Source of the DNA: Acidobacteriota bacterium
GTDB lineage: Bacteria > Acidobacteriota > Terriglobia > UBA7540
Assembly: GCA_021828225.1 (NCBI GenBank)
Contig: JAKASH010000005.1
Coordinates: 1-17,793 of the forward strand
Length of the DNA: 17,793 nt
Direction of reading: 5' to 3'
The translations under genes and the position numbers were made by a program. The notes under the pieces were generated by a model that worked only from the letters and a program-made list of their open reading frames with translations, did no database searches and had not been told where the DNA came from. Positions 6,267 to 14,442 of this stretch are shown here, piece after piece; position 1 is the stretch's first letter; every line of letters starts with the position of its first letter.

Positions 6267-8993
6267 CTATGTGGCCCTGGTCCGCCGCCGCATGAACCAT
6301 TTCTCCAGTTCAACCGCCCAGAAAATAATCGAACTGACGATTACGGTAAGGACAAGGTCGGGAACTGGCAGCGCGACGGTCTTGAAAATTGTCTGCAGGA
6401 ACGGTAGATACACCAAGGCAAGTTGAAGAATAACCGTCAGACCCACCGCGCCCAGCAAAGGCTTGTTTGATAACAGGCCGATCTCAAACAATGAGCTGCG
6501 CTCCGACCGGATGGCCATAACGTTCGCCATCTGCGACAGCGTGAGCGTTGTAAACACCATGGTCTGCCATCTCGGATCGCGGGCGTGCCAGAACTCGTAG
6601 CCCATGACAAGCGAGAGAAGCCCCATGAGCAATCCCACCCAGACAATCTGCCGTCCCATGCCCCGCGCGAACATGCTCTCGCCCGGCGGCCGCGGCGGCC
6701 GGCGCATCGCGTCAGCCTCGGGGGCTTCCACGCCCAGGGCCAGCGCGGGCAGGCCGTCTGTTACCAGGTTCATCCAGAGGATTTGAAGCGGGAGCAGCGG
6801 CAACGGCATTCCGACGAAGGGGCTGGCCAGCATCAGCCAGATCTCGCCAGAGTTCGTTGCCAGGATGTACCGGATGAATTTGCGGATGTTATCATAAATC
6901 ACCCGCCCTTCCTCGACCGCAGCGACAATGCTGGCGAAATTGTCGTCCAGCAGAACCATGTCGGCTGCCTCTTTGGCAACGTCGGTTCCGGTGATTCCCA
7001 TGGCCACGCCGATGTCTGACTTCTTCAGGGCCGGCGCGTCATTCACTCCGTCGCCGGTCATCGCAACAATGTGGCCGCGCCGGTGAAGGCCTTCAACGAT
7101 CCTGAGTTTGTGTTCCGGGGAGACTCGGGCATAAACCGGCGTTGACTCCGTCATCTGCTCCAGCTCCTCCGCAGAAGTCCGTTCGAGCTGCGTTCCGGTC
7201 ACCACAGACCCGTCACCGGAAATCCCGAGTTGGCCTGCGATATATCGCGCCGTCAGGGGGTGGTCGCCCGTGATCATCACCGGCCGAATGCCCGCCGTTT
7301 TGCAGATGCCGACAGCGGATGCAGCTTCCGGCCTGGGCGGATCAATCATTCCAATCATGCCGACGAAGGTAAGATCGCGTTCCAGGTTATCCAGTTCACC
7401 TTTGGGCGGGGCCGCTTCCAGGCATCGGAACGCCACCCCGATAACGCGCATCCCGCTCGCCGCGAGGCTGTCATTAGCGGCGACAAGACGATCACGCCAG
7501 GCGTCGTCCATTGGCTTTCGCTGTCCGTTCACCCAGACGGAATTCGATAACCCCAGAAGGACATCAACGGCCCCCTTGGTAAAAGCAACATAAGAAGAAG
7601 CATCTTGCTTGCAGGCAATTTTGATTCCCGGCGGCATCAGATCGGAATCGGCAGGAAGGCGGTGAACCGTCGTCATCCGCTTTCGTTCAGACGAGAAGGG
7701 CACCTCGGCAACACGGGGCAGAAGCCGGTCCAACTCTAGTTTCAAAAGGCCGGACCGCGCTGCGGCCACAACCAAAGCGGTTTCAGTAGGATCGCCCAAG
7801 GGAGTTGATTGGTTGGACCCGCCCGCATTCGCCCGCATCACGGCGTCGTTGCACAGCGTCGCTCCCGCCAGCATCAGGCTGAATCCAGGCTCGCCGAGCT
7901 CCGGAAACTCGCGGCGATAATCGTCGGAACTGCGGTCGCGCACTTCCACTTTGTGGTCGGCAAGCTGGAAGATCGTGGCGGCCATCTGATTTTCGGTCAG
8001 CGTGCCGGTCTTGTCGGAACAGATCACGGTGACGGAGCCCAGAGTCTCAACCGCGGACAGCTTGCGAATCAGGACTCTTCGCTTGAGCATGCGCTGCGCG
8101 CCCAGCGTCAACGCGATCGTCATGACAGCCGGCAACCCTTCGGGCACGGCGGCAACGGCGATGCTGACGGCCGTCAGGAAGAGGACCTCGAGGTTTTCGC
8201 CGCGCAGCCAGCCGAGCACAAAGATCAGCAGAACGATAAACAGGGCTGCAGCCGCCAGCACCTTTCCGAGCTGCCCAAGGCGTTTTTGCAGCGGGGTCGG
8301 CTCCCGCTCCACAGTCTGAATCATCCCGGCGATCCGACCCAGTTCGGTGCGCATGCCGGTTTCCGCAACAAGGGCTTCGCCGCGTCCCGAGGTGATGTAG
8401 GTGCCCATGTAAACCATGTTGCGGCGGTCGCCCAGGGCCAAGTCAGCCTGGTCTATGGCCTTGCTCGTTTTCCGGACGGGTAGCGACTCGCCGGTGAGGG
8501 CGGCCTCCTGGGTTTGCAGGTCCGCGCTCAAAAGTACGCGGCAGTCGGCGGCCACAAAGTTTCCGGCTTCCAGCAGAACAACATCGCCGGGCACCAGATT
8601 CACGGCAGAGGCCTCGCTGACTTCTCCATCCCGCCGAACCTTGACGGAAGGTACTGCGAGCTTCTTCAGGGCGGCCATCGCCTTTTCCGCTCGATACTCT
8701 TGCGTGAAGCCGAGGACGGCGTTGAGGATGATGATGGCCCCGATGGCGATAGCGTCGCTGTAATCCCCCAGCAGAGCGGAGATAACAGCGGCAATAATCA
8801 AGATGACTACCATCAGCTCCTTCAACTGATCCAGGAAGATCAGCCACGGGCTCTTGATTCCGCTTCCCACCAGTTCGTTGCGGCCGAACTCCGAAAGCCG
8901 GAGAAAGGCTTCGGCATTGGTCAGTCCTGTGGCAGCATTGCTCCGCAGTTCTTTTACTGCCGCCTGCGGTTCGATCTGGTACCATTTGGTCAT
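6267..8993 (-). CDS. P2-type Ca2+-transporting ATPase
   Basis: A full-length 908-residue P-type pump. Cation ATPase N-terminal domain is at about 3-75. The actuator motif L-T-G-E-S is at 166-170. M4 P-E-G-L-P-A is at 284-289. The phosphorylation motif D-K-T-G-T-L-T has Asp327. The nucleotide-binding domain contains K-G-A (473-475). D-P-P-R is at 551-554 and the hinge T-G-D-G-V-N-D at 646-652. Residues matching SERCA Ca2+ ligands are present: Glu285 (M4), Asn714 and Glu717 (M5, N-S-G-E), and Asn742, Thr745, Asp746 (M6, N-L-V-T-D-G). In M8, where SERCA has a Glu, the aligned position reads Gln821 (L-S-Q-M-A-N), so site I may be weakened and one Ca2+ per cycle moved, as inferred for PMR1-like pumps. 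I see no clear Shine-Dalgarno. Ca2+ is the best substrate call; Mn2+ is possible. Confidence 0.95.
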   Translation of the reverse strand: MTKWYQIEPQAAVKELRSNAATGLTNAEAFLRLSEFGRNELVGSGIKSPWLIFLDQLKELMVVILIIAAVISALLGDYSDAIAIGAIIILNAVLGFTQEYRAEKAMAALKKLAVPSVKVRRDGEVSEASAVNLVPGDVVLLEAGNFVAADCRVLLSADLQTQEAALTGESLPVRKTSKAIDQADLALGDRRNMVYMGTYITSGRGEALVAETGMRTELGRIAGMIQTVEREPTPLQKRLGQLGKVLAAAALFIVLLIFVLGWLRGENLEVLFLTAVSIAVAAVPEGLPAVMTIALTLGAQRMLKRRVLIRKLSAVETLGSVTVICSDKTGTLTENQMAATIFQLADHKVEVRDRSSDDYRREFPELGEPGFSLMLAGATLCNDAVMRANAGGSNQSTPLGDPTETALVVAAARSGLLKLELDRLLPRVAEVPFSSERKRMTTVHRLPADSDLMPPGIKIACKQDASSYVAFTKGAVDVLLGLSNSVWVNGQRKPMDDAWRDRLVAANDSLAASGMRVIGVAFRCLEAAPPKGELDNLERDLTFVGMIGMIDPPRPEAASAVGICKTAGIRPVMITGDHPLTARYIAGQLGISGDGSVVTGTQLERTSAEELEQMTESTPVYARVSPEHKLRIVEGLHRRGHIVAMTGDGVNDAPALKKSDIGVAMGITGTDVAKEAADMVLLDDNFASIVAAVEEGRVIYDNIRKFIRYILATNSGEIWLMLASPFVGMPLPLLPLQILWMNLVTDGLPALALGVEAPEADAMRRPPRPPGESMFARGMGRQIVWVGLLMGLLSLVMGYEFWHARDPRWQTMVFTTLTLSQMANVMAIRSERSSLFEIGLLSNKPLLGAVGLTVILQLALVYLPFLQTIFKTVALPVPDLVLTVIVSSIIFWAVELEKWFMRRRTRAT

Positions 8994-9343
8994 AGAACAC
9001 GGATGGCCGGGAAGGGCCCACCGCAGAGAATAGCGGGCTTCTCAGGCCGGTTCTCCAAGGATGCTTTACGTGACTTCACAGGCTCCGACCGCTGAAAATG
9101 TTCAAGCCCGACAGGGATAGCAGGCTTCGTCAAAGACCGTCGGATCAGAGCCGTGCACTTGCTCTAAATTGAGAATACACGAGATGAAACAGGATTCAAA
9201 GGCGCAGCTTGGCTGGCGTTCGGGCCCGGCCAGGTGTTTGGGCGATCCTGACCAGATGTAGGGTTCTAAAGGCAGGCATTCGCCAATTCAGTACCAAAGC
9301 AGTCTGGCCAGACTGCTGAGTTCCTCGACCCGGAGCGACCAAA
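8994..9343. other. intergenic region between divergent Ca2+-ATPase and CBS genes
   Basis: 350 bases with no supportable coding region. It must contain promoters for both the leftward Ca2+-ATPase/exchanger pair and the rightward CBS gene, but I found no convincing -35/-10 pair in either direction. The one clear element is the 20-bp palindrome at 9298-9317. Confidence 0.6.
9298..9317. repeat. perfect 20-bp palindrome upstream of the CBS gene
   Basis: AGCAGTCTGG at 9298-9307 is followed without a spacer by its exact reverse complement CCAGACTGCT at 9308-9317. The element ends 26 bases before the CBS start codon. The symmetry suits a dimeric regulator operator; if transcribed it could also fold as a leader hairpin just upstream of the ribosome binding site (CCGGAGC). 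Confidence 0.55.
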
Positions 9344-9811
9344 ATGTTTGTTCGGCAAATCATGTTGACCCCCGTCATCACTGTCCATGAAGACAGTTCG
9401 CTTGAAGAGGCTGCAAAGATCATGCTGGAGCACCATATTGGAGGTCTGGCGGTGGTGGATGACCGCGACGAGCTGTGCGGCATCGTGACCGAATCCGACT
9501 TTGTCGCCAAGGAAAGGGGAATCCCGTTCTCCATCTACCGATTTCCCCAGATGTTCGGCGAGTGGATGCCCCATGAGCACGTCGAACGCATCTATGAGGC
9601 GGCCCGTCGCAGAGCGGTGCGCGACATTATGAGCCGAGACGTGATTACCGTGACGGAAGTGGACACCCTCGAAACAGTGCTGGAGAAGATGCTGAAATGC
9701 GGGCTCCATCGCTTGCCCGTCGTCAGAGACAAGAAGCCCGTCGGCATGGTAACCCGGCACGATCTGCTGCGGCTGATGCTAAGGCAATTCCCGGGAAACG
9801 AGCCTCAATGA
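9344..9811 (+). CDS. tandem CBS-domain protein
   Basis: A 155-residue protein that is just a CBS pair (Bateman module). CBS1 is at about 5-58 (I-M-L-T-P-V-I-T-V then G-I-V-T-E-S-D-F) and CBS2 at about 93-148 (I-M-S-R-D-V-I-T-V then G-M-V-T-R-H-D-L). A 35-residue linker between them contains a Phe/Pro stretch and a helix (E-R-I-Y-E-A-A-R-R-R-A). CBS pairs bind adenosine nucleotides such as AMP, ATP or SAM and act as energy or ligand sensors; the ligand is not evident. The start follows an AGCGACC-spaced CCGGAG. It stands alone, so its target is unknown. The upstream palindrome suggests specific regulation. Possible roles include controlling a neighbouring transporter or IMPDH-like enzyme in trans, but neither is shown. 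Confidence 0.9.
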   Translation: MFVRQIMLTPVITVHEDSSLEEAAKIMLEHHIGGLAVVDDRDELCGIVTESDFVAKERGIPFSIYRFPQMFGEWMPHEHVERIYEAARRRAVRDIMSRDVITVTEVDTLETVLEKMLKCGLHRLPVVRDKKPVGMVTRHDLLRLMLRQFPGNEPQ

Positions 9812-9850
9812 ATTGCAATTCCAGGAAAATTTCAGGGACCAAATTATTGC

Positions 9851-9879
9851 TTGAATCTTGTCCTGGACAGTGGTACTAA
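9851..9879 (+). promoter_or_regulatory. candidate sigma-70 promoter for the structured RNA
   Basis: TTGAAT (9851-9856) and TACTAA (9874-9879) are separated by 17 bases, and TG at 9871-9872 forms an extended -10. The -10 matches consensus at only three of six positions. It would start transcription close to the first helix of the RNA candidate at about 9886. Confidence 0.4.
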
Positions 9880-9885
9880 ATTGTA

Positions 9886-10022
9886 CATGGACATTCAGAG
9901 TCCACCGGAAGTAAAGGTTTCTTGATCACACCGCTCTTGCGGTGCGGACCGACTACAGCGGGCAACCGCTGGGCGACGGCCATATAAAAAGGAACCATGG
10001 GGGAGCCACCCGGCTCCCCCAT
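9886..10022 (+). ncRNA. candidate structured RNA (small RNA or riboswitch), unassigned family
   Basis: Between the CBS gene and the next gene lie consecutive, mutually compatible helices. TGGAC/GTCCA pair at 9888-9892 and 9900-9904. An 8-bp closing stem pairs GGTTTCTT (9916-9923) with AAGGAACC (9989-9996), with one G-U. It encloses CACCGC/GCGGTG (9929-9934 with 9939-9944, loop TCTT) and CAGCGG/CCGCTG (9956-9961 with 9966-9971, GCAA tetraloop). CCG (9949-9951) with CGG (9977-9979) could extend the last arm, making a three-way junction. An 11-bp hairpin follows directly at 9997-10022. CATGG at 9886-9890 could alternatively pair with CCATG at 9995-9999, which would compete with that last hairpin. 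I checked it mentally against common riboswitches (SAM, cobalamin, c-di-GMP, ydaO, glutamine) and found no convincing match. Confidence 0.5.
9997..10022 (+). terminator. 11-bp GC-rich hairpin ending the RNA candidate
   Basis: ATGGGGGAGCC (9997-10007) pairs perfectly with GGCTCCCCCAT (10012-10022) around an ACCC loop. It is very stable, but no T-run follows on the + strand (ACTAATTG follows). On the - strand the stem is followed after six bases by TTTTT. It is therefore either a non-canonical terminator or the 3' structure of the RNA at 9886. Confidence 0.4.
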
Positions 10023-10216
10023 ACTAATTGAGGGTGGAACGAAGGCTGACCTGAGCGCCTCACCAGTATGGTCAACAAATGCTTTATTATGTTATGGATA
10101 GCTGCTTGGCATTATCAGTAACCGGCTGGGGGCTGTTCATTTACAGATCTCAAAGGCAGCCCTTCCCCCTTTTCACCCCCTGCAGTCCATGAGAAAATAA
10201 GAACTTGCAGGAAGGG

Positions 10217-10564
10217 ATGTGCCACAGTAAAAATTTCGTCTCAAAGGTGAGTTCTTTTCTTGCTGGGCTGGGAATTGGAAGCACACTCGTTTTTCTGATT
10301 TTCCGGCCTTCGGTTGAGAACGAAACCGAGGGTTCCCTTGCAACGATTAGTTTGGAAGGAGGTCACATGCAAGAAGAAATCGGGACTACTGCAGGAGCTA
10401 TCTGGAAAATATTGCACACCAATGGCGAACTCACCCTTTCTCAACTCAAAAAGCAATCGAAAGCCAAGACACCTCTCTTCGATTGGGCTATCGGATGGCT
10501 CGCGCGGGAAAACAAGATCGCTCTCAGGCAGCAAAAACGCACGGTCCGCATTCGTCTCGTATAA
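10217..10564 (+). CDS. membrane-segment plus winged-helix (DUF2582-like) protein with internal start
   Basis: From the ATG at 10217 (AGGA 4 bases upstream; a TTG at 10205 is an alternative) the protein has 115 residues. Residues 5-30 contain a YtxH-like hydrophobic segment (F-L-A-G-L-G-I-G-S-T-L-V-F-L). Residues 51-115 form a compact winged helix matching the DUF2582 pattern: A-G-A-I-W-K-I-L-H-T-N-G-E-L-T-L, then L-K-K-Q-S-K, W-A-I-G-W-L-A-R-E-N-K-I, and a basic C-terminus (R-T-V-R-I-R-L-V). The second domain has its own perfect ribosome binding site and in-frame ATG at 10367. The gene may thus encode a membrane-tethered long form and a 65-residue soluble form, or only the short form may be real. 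The DUF2582 fold is DNA-binding-like; its target is unknown. Confidence 0.75.
   Translation: MCHSKNFVSKVSSFLAGLGIGSTLVFLIFRPSVENETEGSLATISLEGGHMQEEIGTTAGAIWKILHTNGELTLSQLKKQSKAKTPLFDWAIGWLARENKIALRQQKRTVRIRLV
10354..10369 (+). promoter_or_regulatory. strong internal ribosome binding site and second start codon
   Basis: GGAAGGAGGT (10354-10363) is a near-perfect anti-16S match, followed after three bases by ATG at 10367, in frame with the longer ORF. It is stronger than the site at the 10217 start and coincides exactly with the beginning of the winged-helix domain, so translation initiation here is very likely. Confidence 0.8.
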
Positions 10565-11010
10565 TCCAGTTCCGCGCCAGCGATGCCTCCATTGGGCCGA
10601 CAAGTGCAAATAGAATCAGGAATTGAACGCAAATCGATCTGAACACAAGTGTCCGAGATTTCCAGAGCGCGGCGATTTCCACGCTCCGGGTTGCATGTTC
10701 GACCCTGCCAAGCGGAGACTGCCAATGCGTACCTGTAACACAGGTGAAGATCCCTTATCCGAATGAACTCGCATACTCCAGCCGTACCTTTGCCCTTCTC
10801 GCCAAGGGAGAAGAATGCGCCTGAAAATTTCACAAGATCGTATCAGAACTTTATTTCGGCCTGCCATCCCGAACCGCAGTATCGAACATCCAAGAAAGTA
10901 TCAGAACTAATAACAAGTCATGGACAGACGATTGCAAAAAAGAGAGTGCCGAACTTACTATCTGATGTGGACAACCTGCGAGTTCGGAATCGCATGAGGG
11001 AAGGTCTGGT
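10565..11010. other. 446-base intergenic region before the large secreted protein
   Basis: No gene I can support. An open frame at 10763-11014 exists, but its product (Pro/Ser/Arg-rich, no domain, no Shine-Dalgarno) looks non-coding. The region contains a direct repeat GTATCAGAACT at 10840-10850 and 10898-10908, with a partial copy GTATCGAAC near 10879-10887, and a weak promoter candidate at 10932-10961. Confidence 0.5.
10932..10961 (+). promoter_or_regulatory. weak promoter candidate for the secreted protein gene
   Basis: TTGCAA (10932-10937) and TACTAT (10956-10961), each four of six to consensus, with an 18-base spacer. It lies about 50 bases before the gene start and downstream of the GTATCAGAACT repeats, so those repeats could be an activator site. 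Confidence 0.3.
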
Positions 11011-13473
11011 TTGAGAAAAGTCGCTTATCTTGTTGTGCTGTTCATGATCAGCACACTACAGTGTTTCGCAATTATTCCTGGAACATGTTCGGCGGGTACT
11101 CCCGTGACGACGTTCCGCCTTCTGTTAGTTCCTGAACATGGCGGGCCTCCGCTTCCGATTAACTCGGTTAATACAATTTCGCGTGGTGAAAAGCTGAAAT
11201 ACGAACCTTCGTCGACGGATCAAAAGAAAGCACCGAAGGGTAAAGTTACAGTCCTCCTTGTGCCCGCATCACACAGCTCATCGAGCAAGATCGATGTCCT
11301 CAAACCGCTGCCTGCCAATGCTGTTGAGGAATGGAAGGTGCCGTGGCGTGCTTCGATCGTAGGTGTGGTTTACGGCCCGCACGGGCTTGACGTGAAGAAA
11401 GTCAATTCGCTGGTCGAGCACAACCAGAATCTGATACCTCAACTGGCAGACTATGCCGAAAAGGCTGCAACAGTGGAGGCGCTGGTCCAAACACTCTCTC
11501 AATATGAGCAAGCGCCGCCGGCAGGCCACGACCTGGACGCCGTGCTCAAGGGGTTTTCGTCGCAGTACGGAGTCGCCCTGCCCACGATCACTACAGGCAC
11601 CCCCGCCGACCAGCAGGCTTCGCAACTCCTGCAGTCCATTGTGCCGGCGATTTCCTCCTACAATCCGCTGGCCGATCAGGGAAGCTCCGGGACGCTCCAG
11701 AAATCTGCGGGAGTCGCCGCCTGGGTTGCGGCGCTTTTTTGGGGCAGTACCCCGGTGGGTCTGGCGGCCGGCGGTGCTTCCTTGCTGCAAAACATGCGAA
11801 CCCTGATGTTCCCTGACACAGACTTCCGTGCCGTCTTTGCACAACCTTCGACCGTAAACAGTATGGAACTTTGCACTACTCAGAAACCAACCCCGGGGCG
11901 TACGCGGACAGCTTACCTGTGGGTACACCGGGTTCCCAACGTCGGCCCGCCCACGGTTTCGCTTCCCGCGGCGGTCCATATTCCGCTTAACTGGAAGTCC
12001 GATATCAGAGTGACCTGCGCCACCCGGATTCAATTACGGGATCTCCCGCGCGCACGGGACTGGCGCCTGATCTCCGCCGACCAACATGTTGCGGTCCCCG
12101 TCAAAGTGACTGTCGGTTCTTCTGCCGACACTCTCGCGGTTGATCTGAAGAAGACAACTCTTTCGCCCGGCAAATACAAACTGGCCGCCCTGTGGGACTG
12201 GACACCCTTTGACGTGGCTGGCACTGTCGAAGTTCACAAATTTGCCGACCTCTCTACGGCAAAGGTTGCTCCGGACTCCGAAGACAATCTGGTTGAGGGG
12301 AATGGTGCGGTTGCGGTAAAGCTAACCGGCCCCGACTTCGAGTTTGTGAAAGAGGTGGCCATTGTAAGGTCGGGTAGCCAGAACGCCAAAGCCAAGGATC
12401 TCGCCTTCACACTCGACAAAGAAAAACAGGGAGGCGAGCAGCACATCCTTCAGACGACAATTGACACCACGGATCTCCAGGCAGGACCGTACCTCCTCAT
12501 GCTGACCCAGTCCAACGGAGCGATTCAGGACGTGCCGCTGACCGTCCATCCGCCCAATCCAAAGCTTGCCGAGCTGCCGTTGCGGGCGAACCTGGGCGAG
12601 AAGGAGCAGACGCTGACTTTGCGAGGTTCCGGGCTCGGTCGCATTACGGGCATTACAAGCAACGGAGCCGAATGGACCCTGGCCCCACTGCCAAAGGGTA
12701 ATGACAAACCCAAGGAGCGCAAAGCCACCATCAAGCTCTCTCCGAAAGCACACAAGGGAGAGCTTCTGAGTGCCAGCCTGAACATCGAAGGAATCGGAAA
12801 GCCTCTGTTGGTTCAGGACGTGGTCCATGTGGTGGGTCCGCGGCCGAAAATTACAACCGTGCGGGTGTCATTCCCAAAGGCAACCAACGTTGCTCTGGAG
12901 AAAAACGAAATCCCTGCGGGATCGGCGGTGAGCTTTGCGATCCAAGGGGAGCATATGGGACCAAGTCCTTCGCTCAGCCTTTCCTGCAACGATGACAGCG
13001 AAACCAGGCAAGATCTCACTCTGCACCCCGGTGACGACAAAGGATCAGCAGAACTCGATTTCACTGGCAGCAACGTCCTGTTTCTGTCGCTTGATCCCGG
13101 CGTGGTAGGGCAGTCAGGGTGTTCACTGGAGGCTACCGTAACAGACCAAACCACGGGGATCTCTGACCCTTATACCCTCGGTCGCGTGACGCGATTACCG
13201 CGAATTATCAGGTTCACCCTAAACGATGAGAAGCTTAGCAAATCTCTCTACGCAGGAACGCTCACAGGGCAGGACCTGCAGATGATCGATAAGACGGGTT
13301 GGAACCCTAACACCGGCTATCCGGTGCAGGGCATCCCCACTCCCGTTCGCGGAAACCTCCAGGAGCAGACCCTGAAAATTGAAATGCCGTGGCCGCCGCC
13401 CAACCCGCAGGCTCCCATTTACATCTGGCTGCGGGGCGAAAACCAGGGCCGCGTAACAGCCATGCGATATTAA
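11011..13473 (+). CDS. large secreted protein, unknown function, with Ig/IPT-like segments
   Basis: An 820-residue protein begun at a TTG because AGGGAAGG lies 6 bases upstream and this start supplies a proper signal peptide (M-R-K-V-A-Y-L-V-V-L-F, hydrophobic to about 23, likely cut near C-S-A-G, 26-29). An ATG at 11044 would remove the basic N-terminus. Residues 130-215 are helical and Gln/Ala-rich. Residues 233-260 are hydrophobic and Gly/Ala-rich and could contact a membrane. From about 300 on the protein looks all-beta: repeated strands of Ig or IPT/TIG character, for example L-T-L-R-G-S-G-L-G-R-I-T-G-I (535-548) and T-V-H-P-P-N-P-K. Several Cys residues (286-288 region, 335 and a later pair) could form disulfides. 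I recognise no catalytic motif. It is probably periplasmic or surface located; adhesion or scaffolding is only a guess. Confidence 0.8.
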   Translation: MRKVAYLVVLFMISTLQCFAIIPGTCSAGTPVTTFRLLLVPEHGGPPLPINSVNTISRGEKLKYEPSSTDQKKAPKGKVTVLLVPASHSSSSKIDVLKPLPANAVEEWKVPWRASIVGVVYGPHGLDVKKVNSLVEHNQNLIPQLADYAEKAATVEALVQTLSQYEQAPPAGHDLDAVLKGFSSQYGVALPTITTGTPADQQASQLLQSIVPAISSYNPLADQGSSGTLQKSAGVAAWVAALFWGSTPVGLAAGGASLLQNMRTLMFPDTDFRAVFAQPSTVNSMELCTTQKPTPGRTRTAYLWVHRVPNVGPPTVSLPAAVHIPLNWKSDIRVTCATRIQLRDLPRARDWRLISADQHVAVPVKVTVGSSADTLAVDLKKTTLSPGKYKLAALWDWTPFDVAGTVEVHKFADLSTAKVAPDSEDNLVEGNGAVAVKLTGPDFEFVKEVAIVRSGSQNAKAKDLAFTLDKEKQGGEQHILQTTIDTTDLQAGPYLLMLTQSNGAIQDVPLTVHPPNPKLAELPLRANLGEKEQTLTLRGSGLGRITGITSNGAEWTLAPLPKGNDKPKERKATIKLSPKAHKGELLSASLNIEGIGKPLLVQDVVHVVGPRPKITTVRVSFPKATNVALEKNEIPAGSAVSFAIQGEHMGPSPSLSLSCNDDSETRQDLTLHPGDDKGSAELDFTGSNVLFLSLDPGVVGQSGCSLEATVTDQTTGISDPYTLGRVTRLPRIIRFTLNDEKLSKSLYAGTLTGQDLQMIDKTGWNPNTGYPVQGIPTPVRGNLQEQTLKIEMPWPPPNPQAPIYIWLRGENQGRVTAMRY

Positions 13474-13525
13474 CTGCGTATTCGGCCGACACAGAAGTGG
13501 AAACCTTTGCACAGCAGGCCGGCAA

Positions 13526-14437
13526 TCAGACAGGCAGGCTCCAGCCTTTGGCGCCGCGATTATCCGGCGCAAGAACCGAGAAACGCGATTCCACACTTTT
13601 TGCCCGCAGGATTTGGCAGATGGCCTCGCCCACATCCGAGGCGCCTCCTTTGGTGAATGCCAGGATGGATGGTCCCGCGCCGCTCAGGCAAAGGCCCAGC
13701 AGGCTTGGATGCCTCATTGCCAGGACTTCGCTCAGGCCGGGCATCAAGGGCGCCCGGTACGGCTGGTGCAGCCGGTCATCAAAAAGGCTGGGGTGGAAAT
13801 CCACTTTGCCGGAGAACAACTGGGCAGACAATACGGCAGCTCGCTGAAGATTGTGGGTTACATCCGCCCGCGAATACTGTGCCGGCAGCACAGCCCGGGC
13901 CTTCTCCGTTGGAAGCGCGTAGGCGGGAATCACCAGCACCACGTGGAACAGGTCCGGGACCGGCGAAGAATAGGCCACAACATGGTGGTCCTCCTGGACC
14001 GCTACGGTGAAGCCCCCATGCCATGCCGCCGCAACGTTATCGGGATGCCCTTCGATCTCCGTGGCCAGTGAAACCAGCTCGTCGTCGTACAGAGTCTTTT
14101 CGGCAAGCCAGTGGGCCGCCGCGATGGCGCCCACAATGGCCGCGGCGCTGGATCCCAGTCCCACGCCGACCGGAATCTGATTGCTGATTTCCAGGTCGAA
14201 CCCGTAGTCTTTGCCCCAGCGTTGCAGAATCTTCTTCATGCTGGCCGCAATCAGATTGCTTTCGCCGGAGGGGATTCTGTCCGGGTTAACCCCCTGATAA
14301 TGAACGCCGACGCCGAGATCAGACCGGCGCGTGACATGGACGTCAAGATAGAGGCTGAGAGCGAGCGCCGCGCAGTCAAAGGCGCACCCGAGGTTGGCAC
14401 TGGTCGCAGGAACACGTACTGAACCGCGTTCGGGCAT
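13526..14437 (-). CDS. thrB: homoserine kinase (GHMP family)
   Basis: Phosphorylates L-homoserine with ATP to O-phosphohomoserine in the cytoplasm. The ATG at 14437, 5 bases after the stop of the sulfur-carrier gene, gives 303 residues and the typical opening S-V-R-V-P-A-T-S-A-N-L-G. A GTG at 14458 would add seven residues and overlap the upstream gene. The GHMP phosphate loop is I-P-V-G-V-G-L-G-S-S-A-A-A (88-100). E-G-H-P-D-N-V-A-A and the C-terminal L-S-G-A-G-P-S-I-L-A-F (GHMP motif 3) are also seen. The usual N-L-G-P-G-F-D near residue 17 reads N-L-G-C-A-F-D. The product is the substrate of threonine synthase and, in some organisms, of homocysteine-forming enzymes. It is the last gene of the SAM-riboswitch operon. 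Confidence 0.93.
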   Translation of the reverse strand: MPERGSVRVPATSANLGCAFDCAALALSLYLDVHVTRRSDLGVGVHYQGVNPDRIPSGESNLIAASMKKILQRWGKDYGFDLEISNQIPVGVGLGSSAAAIVGAIAAAHWLAEKTLYDDELVSLATEIEGHPDNVAAAWHGGFTVAVQEDHHVVAYSSPVPDLFHVVLVIPAYALPTEKARAVLPAQYSRADVTHNLQRAAVLSAQLFSGKVDFHPSLFDDRLHQPYRAPLMPGLSEVLAMRHPSLLGLCLSGAGPSILAFTKGGASDVGEAICQILRAKSVESRFSVLAPDNRGAKGWSLPV

Positions 14438-14442
14438 GGTGG

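Noticed and set aside
7809..8483. 224-residue + strand frame opposite the Ca2+-ATPase
   Set aside because: Antisense shadow of a gene with complete, conserved motifs; its product is His/Arg/Gln-rich with no domain.
9886..9996. Possible glutamine (glnA-type) riboswitch because of CGGAAGTA and AAGGAAC segments
   Set aside because: The short matches are not in the pairing context of that motif: the GTTCA/GAAC helix is missing and the closing stem found here is different, so I left the RNA unassigned.
10763..11014. 83-residue open frame before the secreted protein gene
   Set aside because: No Shine-Dalgarno, no domain or membrane pattern, odd composition, and it overlaps the well-supported start at 11011; it looks like a chance frame.
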